The position numbers and the translations under genes were made by a program. Below, one piece after another: positions 34,779 to 41,801 of a stretch of DNA of 42,952 nt. The stretch spans positions 1 through 42,952 of the forward strand of contig JACIWJ010000010.1 in the NCBI GenBank assembly GCA_014361015.1, written 5' to 3'. Every line of letters starts with the position of its first letter. The stretch's first letter is position 1. The DNA is from Candidatus Bipolaricaulota bacterium. Lineage in GTDB: Bacteria > Bipolaricaulota > Bipolaricaulia > Bipolaricaulales > Bipolaricaulaceae. The notes beneath the pieces are model-generated. The model had not been told where the DNA came from, did no database searches, and saw only the letters and a list, made by a program, of their open reading frames with translations.

Positions 34779-35831
34779 CTAACGGGGGGACAGGTCCTGC
34801 CCGGCGTCGAGATGGTCGGCGAGGCGCGGCGGAACCCGGTTCTCCCACGTCCGGCGGTGGTAGACGTAGCTCACGAGCAACGGGAGGGCAAGCGTGGCCT
34901 CCGCGAACACCATCTGCTCGAGGCCCTGGGCGACCTTGCCCCACGAGCTGGCCTCCTTGAGGGTCGACCCCGACAACCCCCCATCCCGCACGTCGGCGAC
35001 CGTGATCTGGATCGCGTACTTGTGCATCGGGGCCTCCACCCCAAGGACGTCCGCCGCCACGACCACGTCCTGGGCGAAGTTCTTCGGCACTCCGCCCCCA
35101 ACCATGACGAGGCCCGTTTCCCGAGCGGCGATCTTGATCTTGGTGAGCTCGAGGAAATCCTTCACTGAGTCGATCGCCACGTGGCGATCCGGGCGCTGCC
35201 ATTGGTGGAAGACGAGGCCGAAGCCCGCGCTGGAATCGGAGAAGGCGGGGCAGAAGATGGGCACCCCCCTCTCGTAGGCGAGGCGGGTGATCGAACCCTC
35301 GCCCTTCCCCCGCTCGACAAGCCACCGCCCCATCTCCCGGATGAACTCCCGCGACGAGTAGGTACGGGGAGGGAGGGCATCGGCGATCTCCGTGACCGTG
35401 TGGTCACAGACCCGCAGCTCGTCCTCATCGATGAACGTGTCGTAGATGCGGTCGATGTGAAGGTCGCGGAGCGCATCGTCGTCCGCGTCGGGGCTTCCCC
35501 GGTAGTGTCGGAACCCAAGGGCCTCGAAGAAGTCCTGGTCCACGATGTTTGCCCCTGTGGCCACGATGGCATCGACCATCCCATGCTCGACGAGGACGGA
35601 GACCGACCGCCCCAGCCCCGCGCTCACGAGCGACCCCGCCAGGCACAGGATGATCGTGCACTCGCGATCGGCGAGCATCCGATCGTAGATCTGGGCCGCG
35701 CGGGCCAGGTTGCGGGCCTGAAACGCGGTCCGCCCCATCGCCTCCAGGAGGGGCACCGCGTCGAACGCGGTGGGGTCCAACTGTTCGACCGGCGTGCGGA
35801 GGTAACGGTGCTTGTCCTGTTCGTGAACCAT
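34779..35831 (-). CDS. Deoxyhypusine synthase family protein
   Basis: A 350-residue NAD-dependent enzyme of the deoxyhypusine synthase fold, which moves the 4-aminobutyl group of spermidine. Family motifs are CLAGSLVSAGLGR, VATGANIVDQDFFEALG, FCPAFSDSSAGFG, VGGGVPKNFAQD and MHKYAIQITVADVRDGGLSG. The active-site lysine is present (Lys299 in SSWGKV), and His270 matches the catalytic His region. Bacteria lack eIF5A, so the acceptor is probably another amine; homospermidine-like products are one possibility. It lies between pdaD (5 bases upstream) and speD, which supports a polyamine role. Confidence 0.88.
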   Translation of the reverse strand: MVHEQDKHRYLRTPVEQLDPTAFDAVPLLEAMGRTAFQARNLARAAQIYDRMLADRECTIILCLAGSLVSAGLGRSVSVLVEHGMVDAIVATGANIVDQDFFEALGFRHYRGSPDADDDALRDLHIDRIYDTFIDEDELRVCDHTVTEIADALPPRTYSSREFIREMGRWLVERGKGEGSITRLAYERGVPIFCPAFSDSSAGFGLVFHQWQRPDRHVAIDSVKDFLELTKIKIAARETGLVMVGGGVPKNFAQDVVVAADVLGVEAPMHKYAIQITVADVRDGGLSGSTLKEASSWGKVAQGLEQMVFAEATLALPLLVSYVYHRRTWENRVPPRLADHLDAGQDLSPR

Positions 35832-35835
35832 GGTC

Positions 35836-36447
35836 CTACGGCAAAAACACCGCTGCGGCCACGACCGTGGTGTAGCCCTTGTTGTCCACGACCGCGGATT
35901 GGGTGATGTTCATCGTGCGCACGATCTTTCCCGAGATCTTCCAGATCTCCTTCTTCGCGTCCCACACGAGTTCGTCGTCGAACTCGATCCCGAGGGTGGA
36001 GGCGAGCATCGAGGCGGCGAGGTCCTCAGCGTGATCCCCGGCCTGTTTCTCCTTCTTCCCGAACGAGGTGTACTCGGAGAGGTACCCGTAGGCGGCCCGA
36101 TCGGCCGGGATCGCGCATCCGACCGATGCGGCGATCAGCCGGTGGGGCTCGTTCGAGACGCAGCGCGAGAACACGCAGAACACGACCTGGCCGGGGGCGA
36201 GCGCCCGCAGCCCTTCCGTGCGGGAGACGACCTTGCACCCTGGCGGGATGATGCTCGACACGTGAACGAGGTTCAGCTTCTCGATCCCAGCATCGCGGAG
36301 GGCGAGCTCGAACGAGCGCAGCTCCTCCTTGTGGCGGCCCACCCCCCGGGTGAAGAACACCCGGCGGGGGATGAGGGGCGCTGCCAGCCCCCCCGTCGCC
36401 GACTCAACTTCCCCGCTCTGCCTGAACGTGCTCCTTTGGCGTGCCAT
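35836..36447 (-). CDS. pdaD: Pyruvoyl-dependent arginine decarboxylase
   Basis: Converts arginine to agmatine, the first step of the polyamine path here. The 203-residue proenzyme has the self-cleavage site LVHVSSIIPPGCK; cleavage between Ser64 and Ser65 would make the pyruvoyl group on the larger chain. GYLSEYTSFG and DDAE-like acidic residues later in the chain fit the family. An N-terminal extension of about 28 residues precedes the conserved RRVFFTRGVG start. This enzyme type is common in archaea and a limited set of bacteria. GGAGGG precedes ATG 36447. Confidence 0.94.
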   Translation of the reverse strand: MARQRSTFRQSGEVESATGGLAAPLIPRRVFFTRGVGRHKEELRSFELALRDAGIEKLNLVHVSSIIPPGCKVVSRTEGLRALAPGQVVFCVFSRCVSNEPHRLIAASVGCAIPADRAAYGYLSEYTSFGKKEKQAGDHAEDLAASMLASTLGIEFDDELVWDAKKEIWKISGKIVRTMNITQSAVVDNKGYTTVVAAAVFLP

Positions 36448-36458
36448 CTTCGCCCTCC

Positions 36459-36464
36459 ATTATA
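36459..36464 (-). promoter_or_regulatory. -10 element of pdaD
   Basis: A perfect TATAAT on the minus strand ends 11 bases before ATG 36447. Transcription from it would start within or next to the GGAGGG site, giving a very short leader. No clear -35. Confidence 0.4.
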
Positions 36465-36530
36465 GGACAAAGTCCGCCGCGCCGTGACCGGCCCCGCGCG
36501 CTCTGCTGATCCAGTCGCGCTGGGCCGCGA

Positions 36531-37586
36531 TCAGGTGGTCGCGGCTTCGTCGTCGACGAAGATGTCCCCCTCCACGGGCCCCACGTCCACCTCCGCCTCC
36601 GTGACGAGCTCGATGCGCAGGAGCGCTGACCTGTACCACGGCTCGAGCCCCCCGGGTACCCGCCGGACCGGGAGGCGCTCCCATGCCCGCATCGTCTCCA
36701 CGTACGGCCAGTTCACGTAGGCGTGAAATCCGTCGCGCAGGTCGGTGATCACGGCCCCCCACCCCAGCAGGGCCTCCTGGATGGCCCGCCACTTGGCGAG
36801 CGACGCCTCGGCGTGGGTCAGCCCGAGGTACCCCGCGCACCCCGGCCCGCGGAGGGCGGACAGGCCGCGCCCAGCGAACAGGAGGAACCCCGCCAGGCTC
36901 TCCGTGGGGTCGCAGGCGAACGTGTCGAACGCCCGTTCCAGCTGCGGGGGCAGGGGGGCGCGGAGGTCGTGGGGCACGACCTCCACCGCGAGCGACTCCC
37001 GCTCCGCGACCCCGGCGATGAACGACGTGATGCGGGGGTCGGCGTCGAGGACGACGACGCGCCGCGGGAGACGGGTCACGGCTGCCGCCAACGAGACCAG
37101 ATCATCGTCCCCAAGGACGAGGAGATCCTTCCCCGCGAGATCCCCCTTCGCCCACAGCGCGGCGATGCGGGCGATCGTCGTCTCCTCCGTCACGTAGCCC
37201 TGGTCGAACTCCTGGGACGCGTCAGGACGGCCCGCAGCCAAGCGATGGAACTCCGTCTCGATCTCCCGCAGGAGCCCCAGCTCGAGCCCCGTTCCCCCGC
37301 ACCGCGGGCAGGCGAGCGTGCGGGCCGGGGCAAGCCTCAGCCGGGCACACCCCGCCTCTCCCGCCGGCGTCAAGCGGACCGCACTCCCGGCCATCTCCAC
37401 CCACCCCGCCTCCGCCAGGCACTCCAGCCCAGCGCACACGGCAAGGACGGGGACCCCCGCGAGCTCCACGATCCGCCAGATGTCCTCCGCCGCGAGGAGC
37501 GCAGCGAGGATCCGCTCGATGTCCCGTTCCCGGATGGGGAGGCCGGCCCTCCCCTCCGCGCGGGCGGCCAAACCAGCGAGATCCAT
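36531..37586 (-). CDS. bpsA: N4-bis(aminopropyl)spermidine synthase (BpsA)
   Basis: Adds two aminopropyl groups to the inner nitrogen of spermidine to make a branched polyamine. The 351-residue protein has an N-terminal winged-helix-like region, a CPRC pair (Cys93, Cys96), EFDQGYVTEETTIARIA, the signature LGDDDLVSLA (Asp160-162), VLDADPRITSFI, FDTFACDPTES and GPGCAGYLGLT. FHAYVNWPYVETMRAWERLP and an acidic C-terminal tail also match BpsA of Thermococcus (recalled). Branched polyamines are known from hyperthermophiles. It uses the decarboxylated SAM made by SpeD. Confidence 0.92.
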   Translation of the reverse strand: MDLAGLAARAEGRAGLPIRERDIERILAALLAAEDIWRIVELAGVPVLAVCAGLECLAEAGWVEMAGSAVRLTPAGEAGCARLRLAPARTLACPRCGGTGLELGLLREIETEFHRLAAGRPDASQEFDQGYVTEETTIARIAALWAKGDLAGKDLLVLGDDDLVSLAAAVTRLPRRVVVLDADPRITSFIAGVAERESLAVEVVPHDLRAPLPPQLERAFDTFACDPTESLAGFLLFAGRGLSALRGPGCAGYLGLTHAEASLAKWRAIQEALLGWGAVITDLRDGFHAYVNWPYVETMRAWERLPVRRVPGGLEPWYRSALLRIELVTEAEVDVGPVEGDIFVDDEAATT

Positions 37587-37595
37587 CCCCGTCCG

Positions 37596-38684
37596 CTACA
37601 GGACCAGGAGCTCGTCCTTGGGGAACGACGACAGGACGCGCACGCCGTCCGCGGTCACGGCGACGAGGTCCTCGATCCGGATCCCGAACCGCCCGGGGAG
37701 GTAAATCCCCGGCTCGATCGTGACCACGTTGCCCGGCGCGAGGACGTCCTCGGACGCGGGCCCCACGCCTGGCCCCTCGTGGACCTCCAGCCCCACCCCG
37801 TGCCCGAGCCCATGGCCAAACCGATCCCCGTGACCCGCCCTGACGATCACGTCGCGGGCAGCGAGGTCGACGTCCTTGCCTGCCACCCCCGCTCGCACCG
37901 CGGCGAGGCCGGTGCGGTTCGCCTCAAGCACGATCCGGTAGATGTCGCGGGCGTCCCGGCCGGGTTCCCCCACCGCCACGACGCGGGTCAGATCGGCACA
38001 GTACCCATCCACTCGGGCGCCGATGTCGAACAGGACGAGATCCCCCCGCTCGATCGTCCGTTCCCCCGGCCGGTAGTGTGGCATTGCGCTCCCGGGGCCG
38101 CTGGCCACGATGAGGTCGAACGCCACCCCATGTGCGCCGTTCCGCCGGTACCAGACCTCGAGGTCGAGCGCCACGTCTCGCTCCCGCAGTCCCGGGGCGA
38201 GCCGGTCCACGATCCAGCGCAGGCCCTCGTCCGTGAGCCTCGCTGCCGCGGCGATCCGCTCGATCTCCTCCCCTGACTTGACCCGCCGCAGATCCTCGAC
38301 CATCCCCGCCTGGGGGACGAATTCGATCCCCGGGGCGAGCCGAGCGAGCTCCTGGAACACGTACACGCTTGTGCGGTGGGCACCGATCCCCACCCGCTTG
38401 ACCCCGAGCGCCCCCAGCTTGTCGGCGAGCCAGGGCAGCCAGCGGGGCGTCGTCTCCTCGATGGGGAGTCCGACGACCTCGTGGCCTGCCTGCTCGGTGT
38501 ACCGGGAATCCGTGACGAACAAGGGCTGCGCGCCGACGATCAGGCCCCCCGTCGACCCGCTGAACCCAGTGAGGTAGCGCAGGTTCGCGCCGTCGGAATG
38601 CTCCACGTTGATCACCAGGAACGCATCGAGCCCGCGCTCCCGGGCCCGCCGCCACAGTTCCTCCCGCCGCGCTGCGTAGTCCAT
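37596..38684 (-). CDS. M24 family Xaa-Pro aminopeptidase
   Basis: Cytoplasmic dimetal peptidase of 362 residues that removes N-terminal residues before proline. The N-terminal creatinase domain includes LRYLTGFSGSTGGLIVG. The pita-bread domain has the metal ligands LVLFDIGARVDGYCADLTR, FGHGLGHGVGLEVHEGPGV, NVVTIEPGIYLPG and IRIEDLV. ATG 38684 is preceded by AGGAGGAGG, which decides the start. It is the promoter-proximal gene of the minus-strand run and is followed 9 bases later by bpsA, so the peptidase and bpsA are probably co-transcribed. Confidence 0.94.
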   Translation of the reverse strand: MDYAARREELWRRARERGLDAFLVINVEHSDGANLRYLTGFSGSTGGLIVGAQPLFVTDSRYTEQAGHEVVGLPIEETTPRWLPWLADKLGALGVKRVGIGAHRTSVYVFQELARLAPGIEFVPQAGMVEDLRRVKSGEEIERIAAAARLTDEGLRWIVDRLAPGLRERDVALDLEVWYRRNGAHGVAFDLIVASGPGSAMPHYRPGERTIERGDLVLFDIGARVDGYCADLTRVVAVGEPGRDARDIYRIVLEANRTGLAAVRAGVAGKDVDLAARDVIVRAGHGDRFGHGLGHGVGLEVHEGPGVGPASEDVLAPGNVVTIEPGIYLPGRFGIRIEDLVAVTADGVRVLSSFPKDELLVL

Positions 38685-38701
38685 CCCCCCTCCTCCTGAG
38701 C

Positions 38702-38730
38702 GTCGGGCCGGCCCCTGGGGGCGACCCGAC
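38702..38730 (-). promoter_or_regulatory. Hairpin at the 5' end of the M24/bpsA message
   Basis: GTCGGG and CCCGAC close a stem of 6 pairs with further GC pairing inside. The promoter at 38738-38765 would place the RNA start at the very edge of this hairpin, which is followed by the AGGAGGAGG ribosome site. It may protect the 5' end or control access. Confidence 0.35.
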
Positions 38731-38737
38731 GTAGGCC

Positions 38738-38765
38738 ATTGTAGAGGAGGGTTGGCGTGTGTCCA
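38738..38765 (-). promoter_or_regulatory. Promoter of the M24 peptidase gene
   Basis: On the minus strand TGGACA (38765-38760) and TACAAT (38743-38738) are 16 bases apart, each 5 of 6 to consensus. The predicted start is near 38731. Confidence 0.6.
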
Positions 38766-38782
38766 GGGCCCGCCCGGACCCG

Positions 38783-38788
38783 TATAAT
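38783..38788 (+). promoter_or_regulatory. -10 element of pheS
   Basis: Perfect TATAAT ending 10 bases before ATG 38799. The only -35-like hexamer at the right distance (38760-38765, 17 bases) is the one used on the other strand by the M24 promoter. The leader would be about 4 bases or less and lacks a ribosome site. Confidence 0.5.
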
Positions 38789-38798
38789 CGGGCCCACG

Positions 38799-39800
38799 AT
38801 GACCCTCGATGAGCTTCAGGCGCGGTGCGAGGAGATCCGCAAGGAGTGGGCCCAGGCGAGCGCCTCCGCCCGCGATCCGGCTGGGGTGGAGGCCCTCCGG
38901 GTCAAGTTCCTCGGCCGCAAGGGCCTCGTCACGACCGCGTTCGACGCCCTGCGCATCCTGCCACCCGCGGAGCGGGCCGCGGCGGGACGTCTCCTCAACG
39001 CCCTCAAGGAGGAGATCGCCTCCGCGCTCGAAGCGCTCCACGTCGAGGCGGAGCGGAAGGCGGTAGAAGCGCGTCTCACCGCCGAACGGTACGACCTCAC
39101 CCTTCCCGGGATCTGGCGCCCGGTGGGCCGGCTCCACCCGTTGACCCAGGTGCGGCGGGAGATCGAGGACATCTTCCTGAAGCTTGGGTTCGACGTGGCG
39201 AGCGGGCCGGAGGTGGAGACGGACTACTACAATTTCGAGGCCCTCGCGATCGGGGCTGACCACCCCGCCCGGGACGAGTGGGACTCGTTCTACATCGCCG
39301 ATGGCCTACTTCTGCGCACGCATACCTCGCCCGTTCAGATCCGGGTCATGAAGTCCCAGCCGCCGCCGGTGCGCATCGTGTGCCCGGGGCGCTGCTACCG
39401 CCGCGACAACCCCGACGCCACCCACTCCCCGGTGTTCCACCAGATCGAGCTCCTGTGGGTGGAGAGGGGCCTCACGTTCGCCCATCTGAAGTGGATCCTG
39501 AGGGAATTCGTCACGGAGTTCTTTGGCCCCGGGTACGAGATGCGGATCTCCGCCGACTTCTTCCCGTTCACCGAGCCCTCCGCCCAGGTCCACATCCGCA
39601 AGCCCCCCGGGAAGTGGCTGGAGATCATGGGAGCGGGGATGGTGGATCCGGCGGTGCTGGCCGAGGTGGGGTACGACCCGGAGGAGGTCACCGGGTTCGC
39701 GTTCGGGCTGGGGGTCGAGCGGATGGCGATGCTCCGCTGGGGGATCGAGGACATCCGCCTGTTCTTCCAGAACGACATCCGCTTCCTCGCGCAGTTCTAG
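38799..39800 (+). CDS. pheS: Phenylalanyl-tRNA synthetase alpha subunit
   Basis: Class II synthetase subunit of 333 residues. It has an N-terminal coiled coil with VKFLGRKGL. Motif 1 is near LTQVRREIEDIFLKLGFDV. THTSPVQIR and VCPGRCYRRDNPDATHSPVFHQ form motif 2, and VERMAMLRWGIEDIRLFF is in motif 3. FHQIELLWVERGLTF is also typical. The enzyme works as an alpha2-beta2 complex with PheT, but no pheT follows; the next gene is convergent and unrelated. ATG 38799 is chosen because conserved sequence starts there; an upstream GTG at 38757 would be upstream of the -10. Confidence 0.96.
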   Translation: MTLDELQARCEEIRKEWAQASASARDPAGVEALRVKFLGRKGLVTTAFDALRILPPAERAAAGRLLNALKEEIASALEALHVEAERKAVEARLTAERYDLTLPGIWRPVGRLHPLTQVRREIEDIFLKLGFDVASGPEVETDYYNFEALAIGADHPARDEWDSFYIADGLLLRTHTSPVQIRVMKSQPPPVRIVCPGRCYRRDNPDATHSPVFHQIELLWVERGLTFAHLKWILREFVTEFFGPGYEMRISADFFPFTEPSAQVHIRKPPGKWLEIMGAGMVDPAVLAEVGYDPEEVTGFAFGLGVERMAMLRWGIEDIRLFFQNDIRFLAQF

Positions 39801-39839
39801 ACGAGACGCGGTCGGGGGAGGCCAGGCCCCCGTCCCCCC

Positions 39840-40613
39840 TCAACGGGCGCCCCAGGTGTGGAACGCGGCCTTCCCCTCCCGGGTGAGGAACGCCCACTGG
39901 ATGAGGCCCATCCGATCGCGATGGAATGCCACGCCCTGCGCATCGAGCCAACCGTGGAGCGCATCCCGCACCGCTGTGATCCGATCCGCGGACGGAGCGG
40001 CGAGAAGATCGCCGATCGCGGTGAGGGTTCCCTCCGGAACGCCGAGGAGCCGCAGCTCCTCCCCCGCCCAGTGCCGGGTCGGGGCCCACGACCCGCAGGC
40101 GACGGCGAGGAGCCTCGTCAGGGCCACCGCCCCTTCCCCGAGGACGAGCCGCGCCGCGAGGTCGTTTCCTCGGTCGAGGCACTTCGCCGCCCGGCCGAGG
40201 GCGAAGACCGTCTCCAGGTAGTGGACCCGGAGCCGGGTCTCCCGCACCGCGGGGGGCAACACCGCCAGACGGCGGAACAGGTCGGCGAGCCTGTGCTCGG
40301 GGTCGTGAAGGATCGCCGCGTGCTGAAACGGGTAGTGATCGAGGTCCCGGGGCGATTGCTCCAACCCCACGAGTTCCCCCCATGGCCGAAGGTAGAACTC
40401 GTGGTCCACCCGCCGCGGCGGGCCCTCCTCGATCGCGAACACGTGGCGCTCCTCGAGCGGAGTTCCCTCGTACGCCGCGTCGTCGAGCGCGACCTCGACG
40501 TCGTAGTCCGAGATCCGATCCCGGAACGGCCGGCTCGCCGACCCCACGAGGTAGATCCCGACCACCCCTGGCCTCCCCACGTACCGCTCCGCCAACTCCC
40601 GTGCCCGGTCCAT
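39840..40613 (-). CDS. DUF4037 nucleotidyltransferase-like protein
   Basis: A 257-residue protein with the polymerase-beta nucleotidyltransferase signature YLVGSASRPFRDRISDYDVEV (G-S followed by D-x-D/E), then a helical domain with LGRAAKCLDRGNDLAARLVL that resembles DUF4037. It may transfer a nucleotide to a small molecule or protein; the substrate is unknown. TAGAAT ends 6 bases before ATG 40613 with no ribosome site, indicating a leaderless message. It is convergent with pheS and divergent from the lipocalin gene. Confidence 0.78.
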   Translation of the reverse strand: MDRARELAERYVGRPGVVGIYLVGSASRPFRDRISDYDVEVALDDAAYEGTPLEERHVFAIEEGPPRRVDHEFYLRPWGELVGLEQSPRDLDHYPFQHAAILHDPEHRLADLFRRLAVLPPAVRETRLRVHYLETVFALGRAAKCLDRGNDLAARLVLGEGAVALTRLLAVACGSWAPTRHWAGEELRLLGVPEGTLTAIGDLLAAPSADRITAVRDALHGWLDAQGVAFHRDRMGLIQWAFLTREGKAAFHTWGAR

Positions 40614-40619
40614 GGCCCG

Positions 40620-40625
40620 ATTCTA
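40620..40625 (-). promoter_or_regulatory. Leaderless -10 element of the DUF4037 gene
   Basis: TAGAAT on the minus strand, then CGGGCC and ATG 40613. No Shine-Dalgarno sequence and no clear -35. Confidence 0.45.
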
Positions 40626-40674
40626 AATCGGACAGGTCGTTCCGCCGGGAGCGGTCGCGGGGCACGACATCGGG

Positions 40675-40680
40675 TACGAT
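40675..40680 (+). promoter_or_regulatory. Leaderless -10 element of the lipocalin gene
   Basis: TACGAT, then CCCGGC and ATG 40687. No Shine-Dalgarno sequence and no clear -35. Confidence 0.45.
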
Positions 40681-40686
40681 CCCGGC

Positions 40687-41250
40687 ATGGGACATGACAG
40701 CTTCTCGTTCTGGATCGTGGCCGCCCTCGCGGTGGGGCTCGTCGTGACGGGGATCGTCGGGGCAAAGCCGCCGCTGCGGGTGGTGGACGAGCTCGACCTC
40801 GCCCGCTACCTCGGGACGTGGTACGCGGTGGCGAGCATCCCGACCCCATTCGAGCGGAACTGCGCCCGGGGGACGACCGCCACCTACGCCCTCCTCCCGG
40901 ACGGGCAGATCGAGGTCGTGAACGTGTGCTTCTCCGCCGATGGACGGCGGATCGAGGCCCGCGGCCGGGCGTGGGTCCCCGACCCGAGGGTCCCTGCCAA
41001 GCTCAAGGTGAGCTTTCTGAACCTCTGGGGCCTCCGGTTCTTCCCCGCCGACTACTGGGTGATCGACCTCGCCGCGGACTACGCGTACGCCGTCGTCGGC
41101 CACCCCAGCCGGAACTACGGGTGGATCCTCTCCCGCACGCCGACCCTGCCCACCGAGGTCCTGGCCGGGATCCGGGACCGCCTCGCGGCCCAGGGGTACG
41201 ATTGGTCCAGGTTCCGGATGATCGACCAGACGATCCATGGCCAGCCATGA
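40687..41250 (+). CDS. Lipocalin (Blc-like), membrane-anchored or secreted
   Basis: A 187-residue lipocalin. An N-terminal hydrophobic segment (IVAALAVGLVVTGIVG) is a signal peptide or anchor; there is no lipobox cysteine, unlike E. coli Blc. The lipocalin signature is LARYLGTWYAVASIP. NLWGLRFFPADYWVIDLAADY and YAVVGHPSRNYGWILSRTP match conserved strands of bacterial lipocalins. The beta-barrel would bind a hydrophobic ligand at the envelope. The 3' end overlaps the methionine sulfoxide reductase gene by 14 bases. Confidence 0.88.
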   Translation: MGHDSFSFWIVAALAVGLVVTGIVGAKPPLRVVDELDLARYLGTWYAVASIPTPFERNCARGTTATYALLPDGQIEVVNVCFSADGRRIEARGRAWVPDPRVPAKLKVSFLNLWGLRFFPADYWVIDLAADYAYAVVGHPSRNYGWILSRTPTLPTEVLAGIRDRLAAQGYDWSRFRMIDQTIHGQP

Positions 41251-41713
41251 CTTCCTCGCAGGTCGGGCGGAGAGGTACGAACGGATTCACGTCCAGCTCC
41301 GCGATCTGATCGCCGGGAGGTCCCCGAACCTCACCGCGGCGATGGCCACGATCTGCGCCGTGCTCCACGCGAAGATGCCGCACCACTCGTGGACCGGGTT
41401 CTACTTGGTGGCCGGCGATGAGCTCCACGTTGGCCCCTACCAGGGTCCGGTGGCGTGCCAGGTCCTGCGGGATGCCGGCGTGTGCATCGCCTGCCTGCGG
41501 ACCGCCCAGCCCGTGGTCGTGCCCGATGTTCGACTCTTCCCGGGCCACGTCCCCTGCGATCCCCGCTCCCGGAGCGAGATCGCCCTGCCGGTGGTGAAGG
41601 AGGAGCGGGTGGTGGCGGTGTTCGACGCCGACTCCCACCGGCCAGCGCAGTTCACCGCCGCCGATGTGGAACCCCTGAGGAAGATCCTGTCCCTCCTCGC
41701 CCCGTACCTTTGA
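41237..41713 (+). CDS. msrC: Free methionine-(R)-sulfoxide reductase (GAF domain)
   Basis: GAF-fold protein of 158 residues that reduces free methionine-R-sulfoxide using cysteines. The conserved segments WTGFYLVAGDELHVGPYQG, GVCIAC, VPDVRLFPGHVPCD and SRSEIALPV match the fRMsr family. Cys74, Cys83 and Cys107 correspond to the three functional cysteines, with one residue fewer than usual between the first two. Its presence implies that the cell meets oxidants at least at times. ATG 41237 lies inside the lipocalin gene, so the two are translated together. Confidence 0.87.
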   Translation: MASHDFLAGRAERYERIHVQLRDLIAGRSPNLTAAMATICAVLHAKMPHHSWTGFYLVAGDELHVGPYQGPVACQVLRDAGVCIACLRTAQPVVVPDVRLFPGHVPCDPRSRSEIALPVVKEERVVAVFDADSHRPAQFTAADVEPLRKILSLLAPYL

Positions 41714-41729
41714 CACTACGCCGCCGCGT

Positions 41730-41759
41730 TTGGGCACACCCGCCCGCGCGAGGTACAAT
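41730..41759 (+). promoter_or_regulatory. Promoter of the putative outer-membrane protein
   Basis: TTGGGC (41730-41735), 18-base spacer and TACAAT (41754-41759). The leader of about 36 bases contains AAAGGGGGAA before ATG 41802. A TTGACA at 41710-41715 is too far away to pair with this -10. Confidence 0.45.
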
Positions 41760-41801
41760 GGATCCTGCCCACGGGATGAGCGCGTGGGAAAGGGGGAACC
41801 G

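Noticed and set aside
32619-39263. Long upstream extensions of speB (to 33803), speE (to 34471) and the M24 gene (to 39263)
   Set aside because: The added sequence is Gly/Arg/Pro-rich shadow of neighbouring genes. Conserved N-termini and start/stop overlaps or ribosome sites define shorter genes.
39801-39839. G-rich/C-rich repeats between pheS and the DUF4037 gene as a two-way terminator
   Set aside because: Only short imperfect stems can be drawn and there is no T run on either strand.
41710-41715. Perfect TTGACA near the end of msrC as a -35 element
   Set aside because: The nearest good -10 (41754-41759) is 38 bases away; TTGGGC at 41730 fits better.
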